Notes: generated from the letters alone by a model not told the origin. Positions 10,881-21,832 are shown, counted from the stretch's first letter. The stretch is DNA of 64,000 nt from Cephalopachus bancanus (GCA_027257055.1 JAPVLO010000180.1:496001-560000), one strand, 5' to 3'. Numbers and translations: made by a program.

Positions 10881-10904
10881 AATTCCTCCATTTAGGGAGG
10901 AATT
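10881..10904. repeat. Inverted repeat, 9-bp stem, 6-base loop
   Basis: AATTCCTCC (10881-10889) pairs with GGAGGAATT (10896-10904). Confidence 0.85.
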
Positions 10905-10920
10905 TGTAACTCATTAAATT

Positions 10921-10939
10921 TACTTCTAGCCTAGAAGTA
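10921..10939. repeat. Perfect 19-bp palindrome
   Basis: TACTTCTAG-C-CTAGAAGTA. Nine-base arms around one central base, 16 bases after the preceding hairpin. Confidence 0.9.
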
Positions 10940-11074
10940 CATGCATCTTTGAGAAGGAGCCACAGAAACCAGACAGCACTCACCTCGTGGCTACGTGGTC
11001 TCTTGTAAGTGTCAGCTTTTCAAGAAACACAGGGCGTCGAGTCTAGTTTTAATAAGACTTGGCTTAGAAGGTGC

Positions 11075-11215
11075 TTCGTCACACACCGAATGCCACCCTT
11101 ACCCATGTCACTCAATCACCATCACAGCACTGAGAGGGAGGCATTATTAATCACCAGTGGCTTGCAAATGAGGAAACGAAGGCCCATGAAGCTCAAAAGG
11201 CTGCCCAAGACTGTT
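11075..11215 (-). mobile_element. MIR SINE fragment, antisense
   Basis: 'ggaggcattattaatcacc' ... 'ttgcaaatgaggaaacgaag' 'gctcaaaaggctgccca' follows the antisense MIR order (taggtattattatccccattttacagatgaggaaactgaggctcagag). Confidence 0.72.
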
Positions 11216-12369
11216 GAAAAAGATTGCTTTGGTTTCCGGAAGCATGGAAGAAGGCCAGGGTCCTTTGGTCTCTGATAAGCACGGCGGATGACGGAGATGT
11301 GTTGGGATCCCAAGGGGGCTGGTCTGACTTCTCGGGTAATAAAGAGCGTGGCCAATTGGGAAAGTCAGATGAACAATCCTTTGAAAAGCTCACTTAGGGA
11401 CTTTGCCTTTAAAAACCTTGCAGTGACTCATTTCTTACTGGGAAAGAATAAATTGTGAGAAGCCTACTGATCCCTTTATTTATCCATCTTTCAAATCCAG
11501 ACTGCCCCACGCCCATGCCGCCCACCAGCCTCACGGAGAGAAACGCCAGGACCGTTGGAGCAAGCAGTGCCAAAGCCATGACGCCAGGTGGCCTAGACAG
11601 ACACCCACACCGATGCTGTGCTCCAACCTACACCTGTCGTTGCTCAGCCTTGACACCCAACAGATGTGTCAGGGTTGGATTTGGACTCACAGTGGTAGGG
11701 CTCTGTCTCGTGGCCCATTTCTTGAGTCAGACGAGGACAGAGATAGGGAAGACAGCAGACTGATGATGGCAGCACTCACACCCTGAGAGGCTGGCAGTGA
11801 AGGGATAAAGCAACCCTCCTCCTCCCCTCCCGTCTAGTCTATTCCTCAAACTGCGACGGGTAGAAAGCTCCAGAGGGCCCAGGCCTCTCCTCCCTTCCCC
11901 GGCTCCTATTCAGTCTGAAGGAGACTCAGATCCTCTTTGGAAGGGACAGATTTCCTGAAGCGCCAGGTGCTCAGTGAGAGACACTGAGAACTCAGTCTGT
12001 TCACACCTTGAGAATGCCCTGGGCTGAGGCAGCCTCGACTGCAGAGCACAGCAGGCTCACCCCACATCCAGTGTTGACACCGGCCCCCAGCCCAGGGCCT
12101 TGGGCAGGAGACGGCTTCCCTGGCTCGGCTCCTGGTGACGAGGGCCAGAACACCAGCATGGAAGGAACGTGGACAAGCCAGCACAGGACCCAGGCCACCC
12201 AGAGAAGGCCCCATGGGGCCCACGTCTGCCCACGGACCCTTTCCCTCGCCTGCCTGCCCCTGCCTCTCCCACACTCAGAGGCCCTCGGGGAGAAGGATGA
12301 ACAGCTGGCCGTCTGGAGAGTGTGCTCAGACTTCCAGGAAAAGATCAAAAGTCCCAGAAGTTTCCAGCA

Positions 12370-12407
12370 TGGGAGGAGGGAGGGGCATGGAGAGGGGAGG
12401 GGGTCAG
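12370..12407 (+). other. G-rich run cluster, possible G-quadruplex
   Basis: At least four G-runs of three or more (GGGAGGAGGGAGGGG then GGGGAGGGGG) within 40 bases on the + strand. Folding is inferred. Confidence 0.5.
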
Positions 12408-12550
12408 GGCAGAGGGTCATCAAAAAGTCCAGAGGGGAAAACCAGGCCAGGAGGAGCCCGGCTCCCATGGAAGACCCTTTACTCTCCATGGGGACTAGGA
12501 CCAGTGGCTTGGAGTTCTTTTGTCTCAGAAGGCCTTCAGACCCTGGGGAA

Positions 12551-12573
12551 AACAAACAAACAAACAAACAAAA
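12551..12573 (+). repeat. (AAAC)n microsatellite
   Basis: About five CAAA units in a row. Confidence 0.85.
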
Positions 12574-13054
12574 ACCCAGGCGTTCTCCTGGGGAAAATGC
12601 AGGTGAGCTCACTCGCATGTGCGTCACACGCTCACAAGTTCACACACAACTTCAGGGGTTCACAGGTTCCTCAGTGCACCTCTGGGGTCCCCAAGATCCG
12701 CCGACCCCTTGCTTCAGAACCTGCCTCCGGCCCAGCGGTTCTCGACAGAGAGCAGTCTTGCCTCCCGCCCCCAGCGGGGGGGACGTTTGACGGTGCCTGG
12801 AGAAAGTTCGGTTATCCCACGCGGGAGGGAAGGTCCATTGGGTGGAGGCCGGGGCGCCACTGAGCACCTCTCAGGCACAGGACAGACCCCATAGCATGAC
12901 GCGATCGGCCCAAAATGTCAACAGCGCTGACGCTGAGAACCAGCATCTCGTCAACACACCATCTTGTCACAGATAAGCTCAACGGTCTGCCGGGGTTCAT
13001 GCGTGTCATCTGCAAGGCCATGACGCCTGCACTTGAGAAACAATTGTAGCTTGT

Positions 13055-13230
13055 TTACGGAGCATTTTCCACTGGCCGGGCGATGCTCCAAGTAGCTTGT
13101 AGGAATGGACTCAGTGCTCCAGCTAGCCTCTGAATGGGCGCAGCTCTCCCTGTCTGACCGATTAGGGAACTGGGCAAACAGGCTGAGTCTCCCACCCAGA
13201 AGCTCGGTGGTGAGGTCGCATGTGGGCCGG
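13055..13230 (+). mobile_element. Possible MIR SINE, sense
   Basis: 'ggagcattttccactggcc' with 'gctccaagtagcttgtagg' and a following 'gattagggaactgggcaaac' have the order of MIR's 'gagcacctactgtgtgccagg ... gctaagc ... gatgaggaaactgaggc'. Weak and diverged. Confidence 0.4.
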
Positions 13231-13474
13231 GCAGTCTGGCCAGGGGTCTGCCCAGGGCCCTCATGGCACACGACAGGATCTGGTGGCAGCGTGTACTTCC
13301 CCAGGAGGTGGAGAGGTGGCACCGTGGGGGCTACAGTCTCAGTCCTGAAGACCTTAAGTTCTCATCTGGACTCCTGCTTCAGCTTCTTATTTAGATGTGG
13401 TGGTTTTCATTTTCCTTCCGAGGGTCTGCTTCTCTTCCTCTTATCTTACATTTCTATAGTTATCTATGAGTTCT

Positions 13475-13795
13475 TATTTTTTTAGATGCAGGATCTCACT
13501 CTGTTGCCCAGGCTGGAGTGTCCAGGCTGGGTGTGATCATAACTCATTACAATCTGAACCTCCTGGGCTCAAGCGATCCTCCTGCCTCAGCTTTCAAAGT
13601 TGCTGGGACTGTAGGACTGCACACGTGGCTAATTTTTAGATTTTTTGTAGAGATGGAGTCTCACTCTGTTGCCCAAGCTGGAGTGCAGTGGCACTATCAT
13701 AGCTCAATGCAGCCTGGAACTCCTGGTCTCAAAAAATCCTCCCACCTCAGCTTCCCAAGGTGCCGGATTACAAGAATTAGCCACCATGCCCAGCA
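13475..13795 (-). mobile_element. Old Alu, antisense, with two right-type arms
   Basis: Old AluJ-like sequence in antisense. Both halves contain a GAGTCTCACTCTGTTGCCC...GGAGTG head, and the second half (13655-13795) carries 'gagtgcagtggcactatca', the block normally found only in the right arm. So either a right arm replaced the left arm or two monomers lie side by side. Ends ACCATGCCCAGC. Confidence 0.8.
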
Positions 13796-15099
13796 TATTT
13801 ATGATTTTCCAAATATTTTACCATCCATGACTTTATATGACCTTGAACACAGCCCTGTAGAGCAAGCAGCAGGGGGTGCCCAGAGCCTGCACCAGCAACC
13901 TCAGAGGGGTGCATGTTCCAGAGTTTTAGTGTCCCTTCTCTGACCACTGCCACCAGCTCGGCTGCTCCCGCTTGGACCCAGAATGAGCTGGGAGCCCAGA
14001 CGCTCATTCCTCTCACCTCCGTGACATGGGAATTCTCGCTCACGTGCCAGTGGCGTTAAACATCTTATTAGCCCTCAATAGAAGCCTACGTTTTATTAAA
14101 CAGTGCGTGACTTTCAGTGCCATGTATTTAACCTTTGCTCATAGGATGAAGCAATCTAAAATTCCCGAGCGTCGGCCTCGCTCTGGAATTGCTTCATCTG
14201 TTTCCCGTCCAGCTGCTTGCTGCGTTCTCCTGCTTAAGACTATGCTATGTTAGTGGTGCCGTTGCTGCTTTATTTTTGGTTTTCCAAAGAAGAGCTGTAC
14301 TGGGCTGTCTGCCAGCTGAGACCCCACCCCACTAGAAACCACATCCCTCCGCGAAGCCTCGGACTCCATATCCAACGGGTCTCGTCTCGACTGTCAGCGT
14401 CTGGATAAGACCCAGTCGTTTCCAGCAACACTCAAAACAAGATCTCAGAACAGAAAAAGAAGGCCCGACTTCCCTTTCTTCCTCCCCAGAGCGCTGCAGG
14501 CCCGGCTTCTCAAGCCTTCACAGCAAGAATTGTAGAGGCCAGGGTGAACAGACTCTCGGTTCTCCTTGATTTCGTTGTGCGTGTATGCAGCGGTTTGTGT
14601 GCACACACGTCTATCACGTGCTGCTTTCGCACCTCAGCATGTTCTGAAAACAAGCTAGACTAGATGAAGGGAACATTTGCAAAGACCAGGAATTCAGTGC
14701 AGGTTAACTCCACAGCCATGTCGTCACTGTCTACTGACCACTCCGAGTCAAGCCCCAGTGTCCTTTGTCGAAGTGACACAGTCACGCGTGAAATCCTTGG
14801 ATCTTCATGAATAGGCACTCCGGCTCATGAGTGGGTTGACTTGTATAGGCTGGGATTCTCCAGACGTGAGAAACAAAAAGTCCACCATGGCTGAGGGAAG
14901 GAGGCAGGGGAGCACAGGGACAGTACCTGCCTCAGGGCAGCTGGGCCTCCGTCCCACAAGGGACAGGGGCCTCTGCTCCCATCTGGGCTCCGGCTTCCCA
15001 GGGCCAGCCCCAGCGTGGCCTTACTTTTCCTGCTACCTGGGCTGCCCCAAACGGCCACGGGAGCAGGGCAAGGGCAAGACAAGACTGTTGACAACCAGG
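13796..15099. other. Unique stretch, no gene
   Basis: About 1.3 kb without recognised repeats. The AT-rich part at 14060-14270 looks non-repetitive; I cannot say whether it is conserved. Frames near 14.8-15.2 kb overlap on both strands without domains. Confidence 0.45.
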
Positions 15100-15874
15100 C
15101 AACGGAGTGGATGTGTCCCCAAAATTCACATGTTGAAATCCTAACCCCGATGACTGTATTGGGAGTGGGGTCTTTGGGAGGCAGTGAGGTCATGAGAGTG
15201 GAGCCCCCTGAGTGGGGTTACTGCCTTTATAAAAGAGGCCGGAGAGAGACCCCTTTAGCCCTTCCACCCTGTCAGGACACAGCAAAAAGGCGCCATCAGT
15301 GTCTTAGCCCACCTCCTGTTGCTCAGAACAGAATTCCTGAAAGTGGGCTGTTTATTAATAAAAAAGGAATGTATTTCTTATAGTCCTGGAGGCCGGGAAG
15401 TCCTGGGCCAGGGGGCTGCATCTGGCGAATGCCTTCATGCCTGTGGGACTCTCTACAGAGTACCAGGGGCACGGGGCCTCCCCTGGAGAAGGCCTGGGCA
15501 TATGCACGTGCTAGCTCAGGCCTCTCTTCCTCTTCTTATAATGCCACTAGCTTCCCTCCCATCAGCCCACCAGCCTGTTGACCCATGCATTGACTAATCC
15601 ATTCATGAGGGCTGGGCCCTTGTGACCCAATCACCTCTCAAAAGCCCGCCTCTCAATACTGTCCCATGGGGGTTAAAATTCAGCAGGAGTTCTGGAGGGG
15701 GCATTCAAATCACAGCAATTTATGAGCCAGAAAGCGGCCCTCACTAGACCCCAAATCCGCCAGCACTTTGATCTTGGACTTCTAGCCTCCAGAACCGGGA
15801 GAAATCAATTTCTATTGTTTATAAGCTGCCCAGTATAAGGGATTTTGTTAGCAGCAGCCTGAACGGGCAAGGTC
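15100..15874 (+). mobile_element. MLT1-type LTR, sense, split by a nested LTR
   Basis: The 5' part (15100-15299) has 'ccccaaaattcacatgttg', 'gaaatcctaaccccgatg', 'tttataaaagaggccgg' and 'gtcaggacacagcaaaaagg'. The 3' part (15718-15874) resumes with 'tatgagccagaaagcggcc', 'gatcttggacttctagcc' and 'tttctattgtttataagc'. Between them lies an MLT1-type LTR in the opposite orientation. The join is exactly where an intact MLT1 reads 'gccatctatgaacc', so the two parts are one older element. Confidence 0.88.
15300..15717 (-). mobile_element. Nested MLT1-type LTR, antisense
   Basis: Begins 'tgtcttagcccacctcc', then 'tgtatttcttatagtcctgg', 'ggccgggaagtcctgggcc', 'attcatgagggctgggcc', 'gacccaatcacctctcaaa' and ends 'aaatcacagca', giving TG...CA termini. 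It sits inside the sense MLT1 at 15100-15874 and is therefore younger than it. The flanking 5-mers are too diverged to prove a TSD. Confidence 0.75.
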
Positions 15875-16369
15875 ACTCTTATTACCCTGTTCGGCACCTG
15901 CTGGGGGAAGGAAAGGGCCTTTCTCTGTGCCTCAGTGTGTCGCAGCCTCCAGGTAGATGGCAACTCACCACAGTATGGTCATGAGGCCCATGGGCCCATC
16001 AGCATGTCGGTGGGCATAAGGGTTCAGTGATTAGCCAAGTTCAGGCCGCATGTCCATTCCTGTGACCTAGCCATGGACAAAGGTGATGGCCGCCCTAGCA
16101 GGGTCACAGTTTTGGAGGAAGGGGGTGCACTTACCAGAGAAAGGGGGTGGGTGGTTGTTGTGCCTGGAAGAAGGAGAAAGGGCCACTGGGCAGACCGAAA
16201 ACAGCAGGTGTCCACTATACTCATGTCCCAAGAGTTCATTCGGAAGTGGTTGTTTAGAACTCATTGCAGTACCCAGCAAAAACAATTTGATAACAATCCC
16301 TTATATTTTTGTGGTGTATCATGAGGTGCTTTTTTGTCCATCATGTCATTCAACCCCTCGAAGTCCCTG
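15875..16369. other. Unique stretch, no gene
   Basis: No gene recognised. The piece around 16300-16380 ('tcatgtcattcaacccctcg') hints at a decayed MIR or L2, but too weakly to call. Confidence 0.4.
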
Positions 16370-16389
16370 CCAGGTAAAAAGGAAAGGCA

Positions 16390-16545
16390 ACACCCCTGCC
16401 ACATAGGGCCCTGCCACATCATTGAACCGGGCCACATTGAGCCCTGCCACAGAATGAGCCCTGCCACCTCATCAAGCCCTGCCACATGGAGCCCTGCACA
16501 TCAAGCTCTAAGCTCTACCACATCAAGCCCTGCTGCTCTGAGCCA
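16390..16545 (+). repeat. Degenerate (GCCCTGCCACATCAA)n minisatellite
   Basis: About eight imperfect copies of AGCCCTGCCACATCA-like units, spaced 14-23 bases, with partial units such as CTCTACCACATCAAGCCC. Confidence 0.75.
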
Positions 16546-16749
16546 GCCATGAACAGGCTCACGTGGCAGGGACTCAGGCAGAGAGGGCCTTCAGTGTGAG
16601 GACATGGCACAGGCAGGGTGTCCGAGGGCTGCTCCCTCCAGGCCCGGATGCTTCCCTCCCTCCTAGCTGATTCTGTCCTGGGCCCCTCAGATGGGTCCCC
16701 AGGACCATGTCCAGGGCTGTGTAAAGTGCTGCTGGACCAGAAGGTAATG

Positions 16750-17255
16750 GGTAAGTGTCATGGTCCGTGCAGTTGTCTTGGTCTCAAGAGAGAGAGATGA
16801 GAGATTAAGAAAGACACAGGCAGAAAGACATAAAGAAAAGTTGGGGCCAGGTGGGACACTTTCCTCTGATGGAGGAGACGTGGCCCCGAACTAGCTCAGC
16901 ATGTTTATTTTATAATTAAGCACAAAGAAAGTTGGAAGGGACTTAAGGTTTGTGAGGGAGCTCTAATGGAATTACGTTGTTACTTAAAAGGTGAGCTGTT
17001 CCTTATCTTGTAGTTTAGTTTTATTTGTACCATGTGCACCCAGATGTGTGGGTATTTGAGACACCGTTTTGTGTAGCAGGTTGCATTCCTCACAGCCTGC
17101 CTTTGGCTAGGATGTAGAGTTTTCAATCGAGACCTTGCCTATGAGCTTGGGGCTATTAAGTGAGACCTTGTCTTCATTTGGGGCCTTTACTTAAGGCCTG
17201 TTATAAGGACAGCGTTTGTCTGTTTTCCATATCACACCTGCTCCCGACAAGTAAG
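16750..17255 (+). mobile_element. Solo LTR, class II (ERVK-like) type, 6-bp TSD
   Basis: A 494-base element, 16756-17249, beginning TGTCATGGTC and ending CTCCCGACA, that is TG...CA. It is flanked by 6-base direct repeats GGTAAG (16750-16755) and AGTAAG (17250-17255), five of six identical. Six-base TSDs are characteristic of class II endogenous retroviruses. The interior (TGAGAGATTAAGAAAGACAC, CCCGAACTAGCTCAGCATGT, TTTATTTTATAATTAAGCAC) resembles the ERVK-group LTRs I remember. No internal proviral sequence is present, so this is a solo LTR left by recombination. Orientation is inferred from the resemblance. Confidence 0.7.
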
Positions 17256-17785
17256 GCTGCAAGATGGAACCAGAAGAGGGCACGTCAGGGTGGGGACAGC
17301 TGAGCTGGAACTGGGAGGTGGGGGAGGTTAGAGGGGCCTTTAAATTTATCCACTGCATGATGCCACAATAACTCCCCTCCCATAAATCCCTGAGTCTCCA
17401 GTTAAACTGTCCAGGACAGGACACTCGGCTCCTCTGACAGGCGGGGTGGGTGTCCAGGGGTCACAGGGAAGGAGCAGACACAAGGAAGACTTGGAGAGCT
17501 CTGAGAAGCAGGACATCGGAGCCAGAGGTGACTGGAGGATGCGTCGGCCCCAGGGAAGTGTGAGACCCGTGGGAGAACACTGGACACCCCAGCATAGGGG
17601 AGTGTGTTGGAGCTCATGAGGGGTGGAGCTTGGTGCCGCCTCAGTGCTCTGTGAACCCAGCTTTGCACCAACCCACACCCAGGCCCTAGAGGCTGTGGCC
17701 AGAAATGGGGCAGGACAGGGAGGGGGACATATGGCAGGCATGTCATGGGGGAGTCCCTCTTCGCCTAGGATCTCGGCCACCAAAG
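17256..17785. other. Unique GC-rich stretch, no gene
   Basis: No repeat recognised. Overlapping minus frames of 114-145 codons have no domain. Confidence 0.45.
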
Positions 17786-18770
17786 ACCTCTGAAATCCAC
17801 AGAAACTTTGACTAGCGACACTGCTTCTAGAAATGTATTCTTAATAAATAACCAGGCTGGGCGCAGTGGTTCCTGCTGTCGTCCCAGCACTGAGGGAGGC
17901 TGAGCTGGGAGGATTGCCTAAGCTCAGGAGTTCGAGACCTGCCTGGGCAACATAGGAAGACTTTGTCTCTACAAAATATAAAAAATAAAAAAGTTAGCTG
18001 ATCGTGGTGGCACGTGCCTGTAATCAGTCCCAGCTACTCAGGAGGCTGAGGAGGAAAGATCACCTGAGCCCAGGAGGTCGAGGCTGAGGTGAGCCATGAT
18101 CATGAGACTGTACTCCAGCCTGGGCAGCAGAGTGAGACCCTGACTCAATAAATAAAAGAAATTATAGATGGGCATGTAATGTATACATACCAGAATGCCA
18201 TCAAAGCACCATTTATATTCTGAAAAATTAAAAATAATCCAACAGTCACTAATGAAGACTTGATGAAGAAGAGCCCGTCTTCCGGCGGTACTGGGGGGAG
18301 CTGGTTCCAGTGTTTGCACACACAACCCACACATCCTCCGTGCACTTTAAATCCTCTCCAGATCACGTATAATCCCAAGGCAATGTGAGTTCCACGTAGA
18401 TAGTTGGCATCCTGTATTTTATTCATTTTTATTGTTATTGCAATTTGTATTAACTTTTTTTGAACAATTTTGACCTGAGATTGACTGAACTCTCGGATGT
18501 AGAGGAGAACTTCCTGGATCGAGGGATAACTATGTAGTCACCAAAAACCAGGTTTTAGAAGACTGCTTCATGAAGACATGCTCGGAGTATACTTAAAACT
18601 GAGTTATAAGGCACCAGACAGCATGTGGCCACTGGAGGGAAATGCATGAAACACGCTGGTCCTTCGGGGCAAAGTGCCGACCCGGGATTCCTTTTGTCTT
18701 GATTCTCTCCTGTGTGCCAGTATTTCTGTAATTAACATTCATTGCCATATAACAGAAAGTAAGGCTGAAG
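17786..18770 (+). mobile_element. Old L1M-like 3' fragment, sense, split by Alu
   Basis: 'cttctagaaatgtattctta' before the Alu, and after it 'ataatccaacagtcactaatg', 'accaaaaaccaggttttagaag', 'ggagggaaatgcatgaaac' and 'ttctgtaattaacattcattg', follow the order of the A-rich sense 3' region of old L1M elements. The match is from memory and diverged. Confidence 0.45.
17855..18163 (+). mobile_element. Alu, sense, old J-like type
   Basis: GGCTGGGCGCAGTGGTTCCT head, GGGCAACATAGGAAGAC, middle A-rich linker, GAGGTCGAGGCTGAGGTGAG, ending GACCCTGACTCAATAAATAA. The AACATAG and GATCATGAGACTGTACTCC signatures fit the oldest (J-like) class. Confidence 0.92.
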
Positions 18771-19467
18771 TGCTTTGCTGAGATCTGGGTCAAGTCTTCT
18801 CTGCCTGCAGGAACCACATTGGCTCTTCACCTGGTACTGGAGACCTTCATACCAGCTGCGTCCCCTTCTTGCCCGCTTCTCTTGGGCCAGCCCCTTCCTG
18901 GCCCCATCTAGGCTGCACCCACCCCACCCAGCCTCTCTCTCCTTCTCCACCCACTCAAGTCAGGCTGCAGCTGCCAGGAGAGAGCACTCCAGGCAGTGCC
19001 CGTTGCGGTCCAGCCTCGGAGGTGCCTGGCAACCCCTCCCTGGTGTCTGCACCCTGAGGTCACACTCCCACACTGCTCCAGACCAGCCGAGGCTCAGGAG
19101 CGACGTGTGTATTGTCTGAGGCTGCCGTGAGAGGCGCTGCAGCCCCCGCTGCCTTCCTGGCTCTTCTCTTCTGAGGGAGCCCACCCCACTGCAAACCTGC
19201 GGAGAGGCCTGAGGTGAGGCCTCAACTCTGGCCCCTTGGGATGGACCTGTCTGGTCGAGCCAAGGATGGCCTGGCCCGGCCGACAGCTGCAGCTCTGAAG
19301 CCTGCAGGCCAGAACCGCCCACTCAGACTCCATCCCAGGGAGCCACAGGAAACAATGGATGGGCATTGTCACAGTGAGCCGCCAGTATGGGTGACCTGTC
19401 ATGCAGCCGAAAATGACTAAAACCACACAAGGGCAAAGACCCCCAGGGTGATGGGCATCTCATATTC
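18771..19467. other. Unique GC-rich stretch, no gene
   Basis: No repeat or gene recognised. Frames up to 120 codons overlap on both strands. Confidence 0.45.
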
Positions 19468-19759
19468 AAGGATCCACTGAGGCCCAGGCTCGGTGACTCA
19501 GTCTGTAATCCCAGCGCTTTGGGAGCCCGAGGTGAGTGGACTGCCTGAGCCTGTGGGTTCGAGACCCACCCAGGCAACTTGGCAAGACCTCTTCACTACA
19601 ATAAATCAAAAGTTAGCCGGGCACGGTAGCGTGCGCCTGTAGTCCCGGCTACTTGAAAGGTTGAAGAGGAAGGATTGCCGGAGCCCAGCAGGGCGAGGCT
19701 GCGGTGGCCGGGAGCGTGCCACTGCACTCCAGTCTGGGCGACAGAGTGAGACGCCAACT

Positions 19760-19790
<31 letters not shown>

Positions 19791-19806
19791 CAAAGATCCA
19801 CTGAGG
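19468..19806 (+). mobile_element. Alu, sense, lineage-specific type, 15-bp TSD
   Basis: Element 19483-19791 between AAGGATCCACTGAGG (19468-19482) and AAAGATCCACTGAGG (19792-19806). The head reads GGCTCGGTGACTCAGTCTG, the B box is GGTTCGAGACC (perfect), the linker is ACTACAATAAATC, and the right arm ends GACGCCAACTC. It has a CAAAA-rich tail. Confidence 0.96.
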
Positions 19807-19902
19807 GGGGTAGGACTTGTGTGGGTGGAGCAGGAGGGTGAAGACTAGGTGGAGGGTAACGGGTTGACTGAGCGACAAATAGCAGAGAGCTTTGAGCACA
19901 GA

Positions 19903-20176
19903 AAGACAGCCTCTTGCTCTGTGACCCAGACTGGGGTGCCTGGGTGCAGTCATAGCTCACTGCAACCTCAAACTCCTGGATTCCGGTGATCCTCCCACCC
20001 GGGCCTCCCAAGGAGCTGGGACTGTATGTGATCCACCACGTCCAGCTAATTTTTTTTAAGAGATGGGAGTCTTGCTATGCTGCCCAGACTGGTTTTGAAC
20101 ACCTGGGCTCAAGTGGCCCTCCTGCCTTAGCCTCCCAAGTAGCTGGGACCACAGGTATGAGCCACCGCAGCCAGTT
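19903..20176 (-). mobile_element. Alu, antisense, old J-like type
   Basis: GACAGCCTCTTGCTCTGTGAC, GTCATAGCTCACTGCAACC, CAGCTAATTTTTTTTAAGAG and GAGCCACCGCAGCC. No T-run remains. J-like and not of the lineage-specific type. Confidence 0.9.
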
Positions 20177-20528
20177 GTCTCACTTACATTTTGACAGGCT
20201 CCCCTGTGGCGGCATTGGGAACGGGCAGTAGCAGGGTGGGGACGGGGGTGGGAGCAGGAAGAACACCAGACACCACCAAGGGCTGCAAGGAAGAGCTGCC
20301 GGGGCCCAAACCCAGCGGAATAGAGAGGGCTCGGGCATGTGTTTCTCAGTCAGAGCAAGCTCAGCTGAGGGGGCATGAGAGAGTCAAGAGCGATGCCCAG
20401 GCGTCCAACCTGAACAACTGTGAGAACAGAGGCACCGCTTCCTGAAGGAAATCATGGGCTGGGGATAATCAAGTTTGCTTTGTGCCTTGACTGATTAGAT
20501 GGGAGAGGGAGAGGTCAAGGACACACCA
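20177..20528. other. Unique stretch, no gene
   Basis: About 350 bases between two old Alus. No feature recognised. Confidence 0.45.
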
Positions 20529-20814
20529 GGCAGGGCACGGTGGCTCACGCCTGGACTTCCAGCACTTTGGGAGGCCGAGGCAGGAAGACTGCTTGAGCCC
20601 AGAGGTGGAGACCAGCCTGGACAACAAAGCAAGACCTCATCTCTACAAAAAAGTAAAAAATTAGCCAGACATGGTGGCGTGTGCCTGTAGTCTCAGCTAC
20701 TCAGGAGGCTGAGGTGGGAGGGTCGCCTGAGTCCAGGAAGTCAAGGCCACAGGGAGCCGTGATTGTGCTACTGCACTCCAGTCTGGGTGACAGAGTGAGA
20801 CCCCGACTCAGAAA
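20529..20814 (+). mobile_element. Alu, sense, old J-like type
   Basis: GGCAGGGCACGGTGGCTCAC head, GACAACAAAGCAAGACCTC, a short A linker, GTCAAGGCCACAGGGAGCCG and GACCCCGACTC. The tail is nearly lost. Confidence 0.92.
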
Positions 20815-21509
20815 AGGACCATGCTGGATTCCTGAAGGAGAAAAGGTTTGCTTCTAACCTTCCCTCACACCACGTTCTTGATTCTTTGGGACACAGACCA
20901 CCCCTGGGCTCCCCGAGGCTCCTGTAGCCACAGGCCTCTTCCAGTGGAGACCGTCTGGTCCCTCCGTGTTGATACCTCGGGTGACGCAGGCCCAGGCAGC
21001 CTGGACGGACGTGAGGAAACCAAGGAGCAAGATCTTACCCCAAGGAACAGCCAAGATGGCGAACCCCGGGGTATCAAGGGGAACTAGAATCCCAGGCGCT
21101 TATGTGACAGAGCCAGCCCATAAACACTGCTATGCAATTTTTGTAAAAAGGTATGCAGACCACAAAACGCAAGCGTGGGCTGTGGGTGGTCCACGCCACA
21201 ATCCTGACTTCAGACAGTAATTGGAGGGTCCTCTCCACCTCACTTTCCTCACCGGTGGGTGGGCTTGATGTCTCTTCTGCTCAGCTCACACCTGTCAAGA
21301 GGCAGGGGAACAAGATTGCAGGAGGGTTTGTAGGCTAAACTGCAGGACCTGCCCACGCAGGCGGTGACAGCGGGTATTCCGCAGCTGCCATTAAAGCCAT
21401 CGCGCTGAGAGGCAACACCCTCAATTCATCTCCACGGACACTACCCGACACAGGCTTCCACCCTGGAGTGCAACTCAGTTACTGTCACCACTCAAGTATT
21501 TATGTAGTC
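20815..21509. other. Unique stretch, no gene
   Basis: About 700 bases. No repeat or gene recognised. Confidence 0.45.
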
Positions 21510-21832
21510 AAAACTCACTTACTGGCCAGGCTCGGTGGCTCAGCCTGTCATCCCAGCACTTTGGGAGGCCAAGGTGAGTGGATTGCCTGAGCCGGCAGGT
21601 TTGAAACCCACCCAGGCAACTTGGTAAGACTTGGTCTCTGTGATAAATCAAAAATTAGCTGGGCATGGTAGCACGTGCCTGTAGTTCCGGCTACTTGGAA
21701 GGCTGAGGCGGAAGGATGGCCGGAGCCCAGCAGAGCGACACTGCAGTGGCCGGGAGCGTGCCATTGCACTCCAGTCTGGGTAACAGAGTGATACACCAAC
21801 TCCAAAAAAAAAAAAAGAAAAACCCACTTACT
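21510..21832 (+). mobile_element. Alu, sense, lineage-specific type, 14-bp TSD
   Basis: Element 21524-21818 between AAAACTCACTTACT (21510-21523) and AAAACCCACTTACT (21819-21832). Head GGCTCGGTGGCTCAGCCTG; right arm CTTGGAAGGCTGAGGCGGA; ends ACACCAACTCC with an A-tail. Confidence 0.96.

Larger units (their letters stand above)
10606..11074. other. Unique AT-richer stretch with palindromes
   Basis: No gene recognised. Holds two adjacent inverted repeats (listed next). Confidence 0.5.
11216..13050. other. Unique GC-rich stretch, no gene
   Basis: From about 12.0 to 12.9 kb, three long frames (plus 12008-12790 and 12135-12863, minus 12001-12627) are open at once through the same bases. They are rich in Pro, Gly, Arg and Ser and show no domain, so this is stop-poor GC-rich DNA, not a coding exon. 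It contains an (AAAC)n run at about 12551-12573 and a G-run cluster at 12370-12407. Confidence 0.5.

Noticed and set aside
12001..12863. Three overlapping long open frames (260, 242 and 208 codons)
   Set aside because: They use the same bases on both strands, are low in complexity, and show no domain. GC-rich DNA is poor in stop codons.
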